From the NCBI GenBank assembly GCA_022736595.1, contig DZDC01000013.1:15771-28648 (forward strand): a stretch of 12,878 bases of DNA, read 5' to 3'. The notes under the pieces are model-generated. The model was not told the origin of the DNA. It ran no database searches and saw only the letters and a list, made by a program, of their open reading frames with translations. The stretch is from Draconibacterium orientale (GTDB lineage Bacteria; Bacteroidota; Bacteroidia; Bacteroidales; UBA1556). Positions 6,893-12,878 of the stretch are shown here, piece after piece. The position numbers and the translations under genes are program-made. Every line of letters starts with the position of its first letter. The stretch's first letter is position 1.

Positions 6893-7741
6893 ATGAAAAA
6901 ATTAATAGTTGTTGGAATCGATTTTTCGGAAGGTTCAATCGGGGCACTGCATTTTGCCATACGAATTGCCAACGCTATCAAAGCCAATGTAATGCTGGTA
7001 TGGGTTGATAAGAAAAAACTATCAGGATCGGTTTATAGCAATGCCTTTGATCCTCGATTGGAAGCCAAAAAGCGCTTTGAGGCTATTGTTGAAAAATGTG
7101 CCTTTTCCCTCACCGGAGGTAAATTCCTTTTCAAGATGCGCAATGGAAAAGTTCACCGCGAGATTACTAATCAAGCCAAATATCATGATGCAGTAATGAT
7201 TGTGGCAGGTACGCATGGTGCTTCAGGCTTCGACGAATTCTGGATTGGGAGCAATACTTATAAAATTGTGGCCAATGCCGAATGTCCTGTGATGACCATA
7301 AGGTATGATGAGGATTTTCAGAAACCCATTCGTAACATATTGATGCCCTTAGACAGCACTCGCGAAACCCGCCAAAAACTACCCTTTACCGCCATGCTTG
7401 CCAAAAGCATAGGGGCTTCCATTCAAATACTCTCCATCTATACTTCAAAGGTGGATACCATTCGTACCTTGGTGGATGATTACACTACCCAAGCGGCCAA
7501 GTATCTCGAAGAACTTGAAATTGACTTTACTACCGATACCATTGAAGTGGAAAATATTACTAATGGCACCTTGGATTATGCCTCCGCACACGAAACTGAT
7601 TTGATAAGCATCATGACCGATCAAGAGTCTTCGCCCATGAATTTGTTCCTTGGCCCCTATGCCCAACAAATGGTGAATCATAGCCCTTTCCCGGTATTGA
7701 GTATTCGTTCAAAATCAATTTATGATTATCAAGCAAAATAA
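6893..7741 (+). CDS. Universal stress protein with two Usp domains (first copy)
   Basis: A cytosolic protein of two tandem Usp folds, 282 residues from the ATG at 6893. That start gives the standard beta-strand opening MKKLIVVGIDFSEGS directly after a good Shine-Dalgarno; an upstream ATG at 6866 would add nine atypical residues. Domain 1 (about 1-138) has Asp10 and a complete nucleotide-binding motif G-2x-G-9x-G-S (Gly106, Gly109, Gly119, Ser120), so ATP binding is likely. Domain 2 (about 147-278) starts with IRNILMPLDS and ends with PFPVLSIRS but lacks the G-2x-G element, so it is probably structural. The precise role of such proteins is unknown; they are generally tied to energy or redox stress. 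It is the first gene of a three-gene plus-strand cluster and a paralogue of the gene at 8357. Confidence 0.88.
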   Translation: MKKLIVVGIDFSEGSIGALHFAIRIANAIKANVMLVWVDKKKLSGSVYSNAFDPRLEAKKRFEAIVEKCAFSLTGGKFLFKMRNGKVHREITNQAKYHDAVMIVAGTHGASGFDEFWIGSNTYKIVANAECPVMTIRYDEDFQKPIRNILMPLDSTRETRQKLPFTAMLAKSIGASIQILSIYTSKVDTIRTLVDDYTTQAAKYLEELEIDFTTDTIEVENITNGTLDYASAHETDLISIMTDQESSPMNLFLGPYAQQMVNHSPFPVLSIRSKSIYDYQAK

Positions 7742-7813
7742 TAGTATATTTGGCTGGATTTTTTTTAAATCAATAATGTATAGTGTAATCGCAGTAAACC
7801 CTTTTATTTAGGT

Positions 7814-8302
7814 ATGCAAAATTTAAAAATAGAAATGACTCGAAGTTTTTTATACTTGGTTTTAGTGCTTGTTATTTTGGGAAGTTCTTTAGGGCTTTTG
7901 GCTCAAAATACCGACACCAGTTTTGTTAATTCCAATATTGTATATCACCAAGATGCACGCATTACCGCACTTTTATTAAAAAGTAAAGTGGTGAACGAAG
8001 TTCATCCTAAAGTAAAGGGTTATAGAGTGCAAATTTTTTCCGTTTCGGGCACCAGCTCAAAGGATAAAGCCAATAAAGTTAAAGGGGACTTTCTGATAAA
8101 CCATCCTCAAGATTTGGTTTATATCGTTTATCAAGCTCCATATTTCAAGGTTCGTATTGGAAATTTTAGAGATATTTTCGATGCCAATGCGTTTCTGGTA
8201 AGTTTACTTAGTGTGTTTCCTTATGCCTTTGTGGTGGAAGACGAAGTGGTGCTCCCTGAACCCATAACATCTCCTTTGGTTATTGAAGGGTTGACGCCCT
8301 AA
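7814..8302 (+). CDS. Exported SPOR-domain protein
   Basis: A 162-residue protein with a hydrophobic N-terminal segment (about 11-29) followed by LLAQ, a likely signal peptide cleaved near residue 30. The mature part holds a SPOR-like domain at about 68-145, with GYRVQIFSVSG, a central PYFKVRIGNFRD and FPYAFVVEDEVVLP. This layout is typical of small SPOR proteins in Bacteroidota. SPOR domains bind denuded glycan strands of peptidoglycan, so a periplasmic cell-wall role is inferred. There is no lipobox, so it is not a lipoprotein. The start at 7814 is the first ATG; the in-frame ATG at 7835 (Met8) would also leave an intact signal peptide. It sits between two Usp paralogues, 72 bases after the first and 54 before the second, on the same strand. 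Confidence 0.8.
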   Translation: MQNLKIEMTRSFLYLVLVLVILGSSLGLLAQNTDTSFVNSNIVYHQDARITALLLKSKVVNEVHPKVKGYRVQIFSVSGTSSKDKANKVKGDFLINHPQDLVYIVYQAPYFKVRIGNFRDIFDANAFLVSLLSVFPYAFVVEDEVVLPEPITSPLVIEGLTP

Positions 8303-8356
8303 TTTAATAGAATTTGGTATTATAAAATTAAAGTTGATTAATAAATTTAATAGCTT

Positions 8357-9211
8357 ATGAATGAAATTTTGGTAGGATTTGATTTTTCAGAATCAGCAAA
8401 AAATGCCCTAGATCATGCTGTTAGTATGGCCGAAAAATTTAAAAGTCATTTACTTTTGGTTTGGGTTGAAGATAAGGATTCCATTCGTCAACTTGGACTC
8501 AAAAATGAGGCCGATATTCCACAGCACATTCAAACGCGATTTCAAGAGTTAATTGCAGGCTATGTGCATCAAATACCCGCTTCACGCATCGAAATAGAAA
8601 TACGTAAGGGCGTAGTTTACAAAGAAATAGTAGCTGTTGCCCACGAGAAGCAAGTGGATTTGATTGTGGTGGGAGCACATGGAGTAAGTGGCTTAAGAAG
8701 GTTTTTTATGGGCGACAATGCCAACCATATTATTGCTGAGGCCAAATGCCCCGTGTTGAGCATCAGAGAAAATAGAGATTCAACTCGGGAATTAAAAACC
8801 ATTGTTGTGCCCATAGATAGTTCTTTGGATACACGTCAAAAGGTGCCTTTGGCTGCTCGTTTTGCTTACCTTTTCGATGCTGAAATTCATATTCTTGGAA
8901 TATACTTTTCGGAGGTAGGTACCTTGCGTAAGAGAGTGAACAGTTATGTGGAGCAAACCGAAGCCTTCTTCGAAAAGAGCGGTATTCAGAAGATAACCAT
9001 TAGCTATACCAAAAGTGACAATGGCGCTCGCACCATCATGAACTATGCCAACAAAGTCAACGCTGGACTCATTGTTACCATGATTGAAACCGAAAGTCAA
9101 TCGATGGATTGGTGGTTAGGCTCCCAAGGCCAACAAATGGTAAACCAAGCCACTGCACCCATACTCAGTATCACCAATAAAGAGATCATGCGTAGCCGAC
9201 CTGGCATGTAG
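8357..9211 (+). CDS. Universal stress protein with two Usp domains (second copy)
   Basis: A 284-residue tandem-Usp protein, colinear with the one encoded at 6893: both place the glycine motif at residues 106-119. Domain 1 (about 1-138) starts MNEILVGFDFSES and carries G-2x-G-9x-G (Gly106, Gly109, Gly119), but the next residue is Asp120 where ATP-binding Usps have Ser or Thr. Nucleotide binding may therefore be altered. Domain 2 (about 147-275) opens with LKTIVVPIDSS and ends with LGSQGQQMVNQATAPILSI; it lacks the first glycine pair, as in the paralogue. The C-terminal QQMVN motif is shared with the first copy, showing duplication of the whole two-domain gene. The transcript is closed by the terminator at 9225-9262. 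Its function is not known beyond the family. Confidence 0.87.
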   Translation: MNEILVGFDFSESAKNALDHAVSMAEKFKSHLLLVWVEDKDSIRQLGLKNEADIPQHIQTRFQELIAGYVHQIPASRIEIEIRKGVVYKEIVAVAHEKQVDLIVVGAHGVSGLRRFFMGDNANHIIAEAKCPVLSIRENRDSTRELKTIVVPIDSSLDTRQKVPLAARFAYLFDAEIHILGIYFSEVGTLRKRVNSYVEQTEAFFEKSGIQKITISYTKSDNGARTIMNYANKVNAGLIVTMIETESQSMDWWLGSQGQQMVNQATAPILSITNKEIMRSRPGM

Positions 9212-9224
9212 GTTGTTTCGATAT

Positions 9225-9262
9225 AAACTAAAAAAGCACCCAAAAGGTGCTTTTTTAGTTTT
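9225..9262. terminator. Strong terminator after the Usp-SPOR-Usp cluster
   Basis: A perfect 16-bp stem pairs 9225-9240 with 9246-9261 around a 5-base loop (CAAAA). The core is GCACC/GGTGC with A6/T6 flanks. It lies 13 bases after the Usp stop. The A and T runs on either side let it work in both directions, though the aldolase gene on the other strand has its own hairpin closer by. Confidence 0.9.
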
Positions 9263-9378
9263 GATTGGTTTATTATTATGACTGTATTCTAAAATAGAAT
9301 AGATAACTACGCAACATACTAAAATTTGGTATAATGGACATTTTTCATGCTAAAAACCTCCACATGGGCTAATTTTAT

Positions 9379-9386
9379 TAGCTTTG
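9379..9386 (+). promoter_or_regulatory. Orphan -7 element TAGCTTTG
   Basis: TAGCTTTG matches the Bacteroidota TAnnTTTG -7 consensus exactly and is followed by CA, often seen at such sites. No clear TTTG lies 19-21 bases upstream. It points along the plus strand into a stretch that has only a 27-codon frame and a hairpin. Confidence 0.3.
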
Positions 9387-9408
9387 CAGCAAATCAATGG
9401 TTATGAAT

Positions 9409-9446
9409 AAAAAAATCGTAGAAAACCAGAGCTCACTGCGATTTTT
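9409..9446 (-). terminator. Terminator of the aldolase gene
   Basis: The arms at 9411-9421 and 9436-9446 form an 11-bp stem with one G-T wobble and a 14-base loop. On the minus strand the stem is followed by seven T residues (complement of 9409-9415), 20 bases beyond the aldolase stop. The plus-strand side also ends in TTTTT, so it may act both ways. Confidence 0.7.
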
Positions 9447-9465
9447 AAGCAATAAAAAATTGGGA

Positions 9466-10545
9466 TTAATTTCTATTTAAAGCATTTAGCTCCTCAAAAG
9501 CGCGGAGCAAACGATTGGCCGTGGCAATTTCTGATTCACGCATCCACTTACGAGGATCGTAATATTTTTTGTTGGGTTTATCTTCTCCTTCAGGATTGCC
9601 AATTTGACCTTGTAAATAGGCATGGTACTTCTCAACATAATTTTTAACGCCTTCCCACGCAGCCCATTGGGTGTCGGTATCAATGTTCATTTTGATAACG
9701 CCATAACTGATGGCTTCTTTTATCTCTTGAGGTTCTGAACCGGACCCGCCATGAAACACAAAATTCACAGGTTTGTCGTCGGTGTTGAAGTGTTTTTGAA
9801 TGTATTTTTGGCTGTTGTCCAATATCTTAGGAGTAAGATGTACATTGCCGGGTTTGTAAACGCCATGCACATTTCCGAAGGAAGCAGCAATGGTAAAATT
9901 ATCGCTGATCTCACGCAATTCCTTGAAGGCGTATGCCACATCTTCGGGTTGGGTATAGAGTTGCGAATTGTCCACACCGGTATTGTCCACACCGTCTTCT
10001 TCGCCACCGGTAACTCCCAATTCTATTTCCAAAAACATGCCCATACGACTCATGCGAATGAGGTACTCTTTGCAGATGGCAATGTTTTCCTCAAGGCTTT
10101 CTTCTGAAAGGTCGAGCATGTGTGAACTGAAAAGAGGTTTTCCATAATTTTCAAAAAATTCTTCCCCAGCTTCCAAAAGGCCATCAATCCAAGGCAATAA
10201 TTTTTTAGCGGCATGGTCGGTATGGATAACGACAGGAACGCCATATAATTCGGCCATTTGATGAATGTGCATGGCTCCAGCTATGGTTCCGGCGATGGCA
10301 GCTTGCTCCTCTTTATTATCAAGGAATTTACCTGCATAAAAGGCTCCACCTCCATTAGAAAATTGAATAATAATCGGACTTTTGGCTTTGGCTGCGGCTT
10401 CTAAAGCAGCATTTACCGAGTCGGTGCCCACCACATTTACTGCGGGCAAGGCAAAATTGTTGGCCTTTGCAATTCTGAAAATTTCATGCAAATCGTCACC
10501 GTAAACAAATCCGGGTTTCACTTTATCGAAAATTTTTTCTGACAT
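9466..10545 (-). CDS. fbaA: Fructose-bisphosphate aldolase, class II (FbaA type)
   Basis: A zinc-dependent aldolase that interconverts fructose 1,6-bisphosphate with dihydroxyacetone phosphate and glyceraldehyde 3-phosphate in glycolysis and gluconeogenesis. At 359 residues it has the same length as the E. coli FbaA I remember and aligns along its whole length. Zinc ligands are His111 (in HTDHAAKK), His227 (SFGNVHGVYKPG) and His265 (FVFHGGSGS). Asp110 is the catalytic acid and Glu175 (LEIELG) is the second metal-site residue. The phosphate-binding NIDTDTQWA and the end motif NKKYYDPRKWMRESE are present. It is monocistronic, with a Bacteroidota-type promoter at 10587-10620 and a hairpin after the stop, and is transcribed divergently from the peptidase gene. 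Nothing about it looks odd. Confidence 0.96.
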   Translation of the reverse strand: MSEKIFDKVKPGFVYGDDLHEIFRIAKANNFALPAVNVVGTDSVNAALEAAAKAKSPIIIQFSNGGGAFYAGKFLDNKEEQAAIAGTIAGAMHIHQMAELYGVPVVIHTDHAAKKLLPWIDGLLEAGEEFFENYGKPLFSSHMLDLSEESLEENIAICKEYLIRMSRMGMFLEIELGVTGGEEDGVDNTGVDNSQLYTQPEDVAYAFKELREISDNFTIAASFGNVHGVYKPGNVHLTPKILDNSQKYIQKHFNTDDKPVNFVFHGGSGSEPQEIKEAISYGVIKMNIDTDTQWAAWEGVKNYVEKYHAYLQGQIGNPEGEDKPNKKYYDPRKWMRESEIATANRLLRAFEELNALNRN

Positions 10546-10586
10546 GGTTTATATTTTTTGAGTTATTAATTTTAACTTCGTGACCA

Positions 10587-10620
10587 CAAAAGTACAATAA
10601 TTCCTTTGCCATTTTTTCAA
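10587..10620 (-). promoter_or_regulatory. Promoter of the aldolase gene
   Basis: Read on the minus strand, TACTTTTG (10587-10594) is an exact TAnnTTTG -7 match. TTG lies 23 bases further upstream (10618-10620), slightly wider than the usual 19-21. The ATG is about 40 bases downstream. Confidence 0.55.
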
Positions 10621-10729
10621 TCTGATTTTTCGTTTATTTTGTTATGCCTAAAAAGGAATGTATTTTTTTTGAAAAACACTTTTTGTGTTTTGTATAAGTT
10701 ATAGATATTCAAATATTTAAAAATTTTCT

Positions 10730-11995
10730 ATGAATCATTTTAGCTTGGTTTTTAGCTTGGTTTTTTTAATGATTTTTACCAATTCTACCGTAAAAAGTCA
10801 AGATACCACCTATGCCCGCCAGTTGATGCTTCACCTGGGGTCAACTGAGTTGGCAGGTAGAGGATATGAGCGGGATGGAAGTTTGAAGGCTGCGGCCTAT
10901 TTGAAAGAGCAGTATAGCCAAAATGGGGTTGCGGCTTGGGATACTAGTTATTTTCAACAGGTGCCAATGAATCAAAACCTTTTTCAACATCTCGGCGTTT
11001 TATCCATTGATGGTCAAGTTTTAATTCCTGCCCAAGATTTTTATGTTGCCAAAGCCAGTAGCTCACTCAAAGGAACCTACAAACTTTTGTATCTTAACGA
11101 CAGCCTGTTTGCTCATAGCCCCAAATACCGTAACAAAATTTTACGCAAAAACCTGACCTCCACCTTTGTGGTTTCGCAAGACCCTAACTTCAAAGAGCGC
11201 TATGATTTTCCTGTTCCAGTGGCTGGAATCATGGTTTTACATGATAAATCCATTGGCTATTGGCATTTGCGCCGAGCCACCCGACCTTTGAATCATGTGG
11301 TGGTGGAGGCTCTGCTCGAAAAAGTGGGTGCAAAGGCTCGTAAAATTACGTTGGATGTGGAAACTCAATTTCAAGAGGATTATCCGGCGGTGAATGTGAT
11401 AGGAAAAGTGGAAGGCAAAGGGAATACGGATACCGTGATTGTTTTGGGAGCGCATTACGATCATTTAGGCGCCATGGGCGAAACTGTTTACTTTCCCGGT
11501 GGCAACGACAATGCCAGTGGTGTGGCCATGATTATGGATTTGGCCCGATATTTTGCAAAGCCCGAAAATCAACCTCATTACGATTTGGTATTCATAGCTT
11601 TCACTGGTGAGGAGGCTGGACTTTTAGGATCCACGCATTTTGCCAATCATCCGCTTTTTGACCTTAAGCTTTGCAAGCAAATGATCAACCTTGATATGGT
11701 GGGAACAGGTAGCACGGGTATTGTGGTGGTCAATGGGGTGCAGTTTCCCCAGCATTTCTTGAAATTGGACAGCATTAACAAACAATTCAATTTTCTAACC
11801 GAAGTGAAGCAAAGAGGCGAGTCGTGCAATAGTGATCATTGTCCGTTTTATCAAAAGGGAGTGCCAAGCTTTTTTATTTTTACCACAGGCGACGAATATC
11901 GAAAATACCATACCACCGACGATCTGCCGCAGAATGTGCCTTTAACCAAATACAATGAGCTATTTAAACTGTTGGCTCAATTTATTAAAAATTAA
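10730..11995 (+). CDS. Exported M28-family zinc peptidase
   Basis: A probable periplasmic or secreted aminopeptidase with a two-zinc centre. The 421-residue product begins with a signal peptide (hydrophobic core about 4-17, likely cleavage near residue 23). A long N-terminal region of ~215 residues follows, then the M28 domain. The metal and catalytic set is complete: His242 (GAHYDHLG), Asp260 (GGNDNASGVAM), catalytic Glu294 and ligand Glu295 (FTGEEAGLLGS), Asp322 (NLDMVG) and His394 (YHTTDD). Cys366 and Cys371 (SCNSDHC) could form a disulfide after export. The ATG at 10730 sits right before the signal peptide, with an A/T-rich leader. rsmI starts 6 bases after the stop, so the two are probably co-transcribed although functionally unrelated. 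The substrate cannot be told from the sequence. Confidence 0.9.
   Translation: MNHFSLVFSLVFLMIFTNSTVKSQDTTYARQLMLHLGSTELAGRGYERDGSLKAAAYLKEQYSQNGVAAWDTSYFQQVPMNQNLFQHLGVLSIDGQVLIPAQDFYVAKASSSLKGTYKLLYLNDSLFAHSPKYRNKILRKNLTSTFVVSQDPNFKERYDFPVPVAGIMVLHDKSIGYWHLRRATRPLNHVVVEALLEKVGAKARKITLDVETQFQEDYPAVNVIGKVEGKGNTDTVIVLGAHYDHLGAMGETVYFPGGNDNASGVAMIMDLARYFAKPENQPHYDLVFIAFTGEEAGLLGSTHFANHPLFDLKLCKQMINLDMVGTGSTGIVVVNGVQFPQHFLKLDSINKQFNFLTEVKQRGESCNSDHCPFYQKGVPSFFIFTTGDEYRKYHTTDDLPQNVPLTKYNELFKLLAQFIKN
10739..10762 (+). repeat. Perfect 12-base tandem duplication in the signal peptide
   Basis: The unit TTTAGCTTGGTT occurs twice in a row (10739-10750 and 10751-10762). It is in frame and encodes FSLV-FSLV in the hydrophobic core of the peptidase signal peptide. 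Changes in copy number would keep the frame and only lengthen or shorten the core. Confidence 0.85.
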
Positions 11996-12001
11996 ATTAT
12001 T

Positions 12002-12694
12002 ATGGCTCAATTATTTGTTGTTCCCACGCCCATTGGCAATCTCGAAGACATGACTTTTAGAGCGATTCGGGTATTAAAAGAGGCTGATTTTATTTTGGCT
12101 GAGGACACCCGCACCAGTCGAAAATTGTTGAGTCATTTTGATATTCCCAGTCCATTGGAAGCCTACCACATGCACAACGAGCATCAGCGACTCGATTCGT
12201 TGGTGCAACGCATAGCTCAGGCCCATCAGGTGGCTTTGATTTCTGATGCGGGCACGCCAGGGATTAGCGATCCCGGTTATTTGTTGGTTTCGAGTTGCAT
12301 TCAAGAGGGCATCGATGTGGTGTGCTTGCCAGGAGCCACCGCCTTTGTTCCTGCATTGGTGATGAGCGGTTTCCCGACCGATAGCTTTGTGTTTGAAGGA
12401 TTTTTGCCTCATAAAAAAGGACGGTTGGGACGCATCCAACGCATGGCACAATTGACTTCTACGGTGGTTTTATACGAAAGCCCCCATCGATTGCTCAAGA
12501 CCTTACAGCAAATGCATGAAGTGATGGGCGACCGAAGAAGATGCGCTGTAATTCGCGAAATATCAAAGATTTATGAGGAGGTACAAAGAGGCACTTTTGC
12601 TGAAATGTTGGAATATTTTGGAAAGAAGGAGGTTAAAGGCGAAATTGTAATGGTGTTGGAAGCTTTGCCCAAACGAAACCAAGAGGAAGCATAA
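12002..12694 (+). CDS. rsmI: 16S rRNA (cytidine(1402)-2'-O)-methyltransferase
   Basis: RsmI uses S-adenosylmethionine to methylate the ribose 2'-O of C1402 in the decoding centre of 16S rRNA. The 230-residue protein carries the whole series of family motifs: PTPIGNLEDMTFRA (8-21), ILAEDTRTSRKLL (31-43), ALISDAGTPGISDPGY (78-93), CLPGATAFVPALVMSGFP (108-125), FEGFLPHKKGR (131-141), YESPHRL, REISKIYEEVQRGT and KGEIV. It is shorter than the ~286-residue E. coli protein because it lacks the C-terminal extension; a short form is common in Bacteroidota as I recall. The start at 12002 places the first beta strand directly at the N terminus. It lies 6 bases after the peptidase stop and is followed by the terminator at 12779-12812. 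Confidence 0.95.
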   Translation: MAQLFVVPTPIGNLEDMTFRAIRVLKEADFILAEDTRTSRKLLSHFDIPSPLEAYHMHNEHQRLDSLVQRIAQAHQVALISDAGTPGISDPGYLLVSSCIQEGIDVVCLPGATAFVPALVMSGFPTDSFVFEGFLPHKKGRLGRIQRMAQLTSTVVLYESPHRLLKTLQQMHEVMGDRRRCAVIREISKIYEEVQRGTFAEMLEYFGKKEVKGEIVMVLEALPKRNQEEA

Positions 12695-12778
12695 AACGGT
12701 TGAAGATTGCTTAGAAATCGCCAAGGATTCTGAATAAATACAACGAGATTTAGAAGCCTTCACAAGGAATATAAATAG

Positions 12779-12812
12779 AAAAGGCCAACTCAGTAGTGAA
12801 TTGACCTTTTTT
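12779..12812. terminator. Terminator after rsmI, possibly bidirectional
   Basis: AAAAGG (12779-12784) pairs with CCTTTT (12805-12810). After one C/A mismatch, CAA pairs with TTG, and a small TCA/TGA stem sits inside. Six T residues (12807-12812) follow on the plus strand. On the minus strand it is followed by TTTTC and A/T-rich DNA, so a convergent gene could share it. Confidence 0.65.
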
Positions 12813-12833
12813 GTTTTGAGTAAAACGCAGTAT

Positions 12834-12878
12834 TTATTTCTTAAAGGGGTCGGAGTATGCCGGGTTGGTAAGTAAAGT
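12834..12878 (-). CDS. Possible C-terminal end of a convergent gene
   Basis: On the minus strand the right edge reads TLLTNPAYSDPFKK and then TAA at 12834-12836. The peptide looks like a normal protein C terminus, the G/C content rises in this stretch, and a hairpin lies just downstream. Only 14 codons are visible and another frame also stops nearby (12841-12843), so the call is tentative and the product unknown. Confidence 0.3.
   Translation of the reverse strand, partial: TLLTNPAYSDPFKK

Noticed and set aside
10673..10691. AAAACAC-TTTTT-GTGTTTT hairpin between aldolase and peptidase genes
   Set aside because: Low-G/C 7-bp stem in a divergent intergenic region where no terminator is needed; most likely chance.

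Overview
The window reads as a chromosomal segment of a Bacteroidota bacterium. The evidence is the local order TPR protein - secG - groES - groEL, a SPOR-domain lipoprotein-sized exported protein of the type common in that phylum, a short RsmI, promoter elements of the TAnnTTTG class, and A/T-rich leaders mostly without Shine-Dalgarno sequences. No mobile element, tRNA, rRNA or CRISPR array is visible. Most genes are housekeeping genes with intact active sites.

Layout: (1) 2-2801, plus strand: the 3' end of a TPR-like gene, secG with its own strong terminator, then the groES-groEL chaperonin operon and terminator(s). (2) 3026-6380, minus strand: gatE followed one base later by gatD. These are the two subunits of the archaeal-type Glu-tRNA(Gln) amidotransferase, and this is the most notable content of the window. 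(3) 6381-6892: a long non-coding spacer with inverted repeats and a promoter-like element. (4) 6893-9211, plus strand: a tandem universal-stress-domain gene, a secreted SPOR-domain gene and a second tandem universal-stress-domain gene, closed by a strong hairpin terminator. (5) 9466-10545, minus strand: class II fructose-bisphosphate aldolase with its own promoter and terminator. (6) 10730-12694, plus strand: an exported M28 zinc peptidase and, 6 bases later, rsmI, followed by a terminator that a convergent gene at the right edge may share.

How the genes relate: SecG belongs to the Sec translocon, which would export the SPOR protein and the M28 peptidase. GroES/GroEL fold cytosolic proteins. 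GatDE would convert Glu-tRNA(Gln) to Gln-tRNA(Gln), and RsmI methylates 16S rRNA, so both support translation. The aldolase belongs to glycolysis/gluconeogenesis. The two Usp paralogues are candidate ATP-responsive stress proteins. No single pathway unites the window. The exceptional point is a complete GatDE pair, classically regarded as archaeal, embedded in an otherwise ordinary bacterial neighbourhood. All family assignments rest on motif recognition by eye; no database search was possible.
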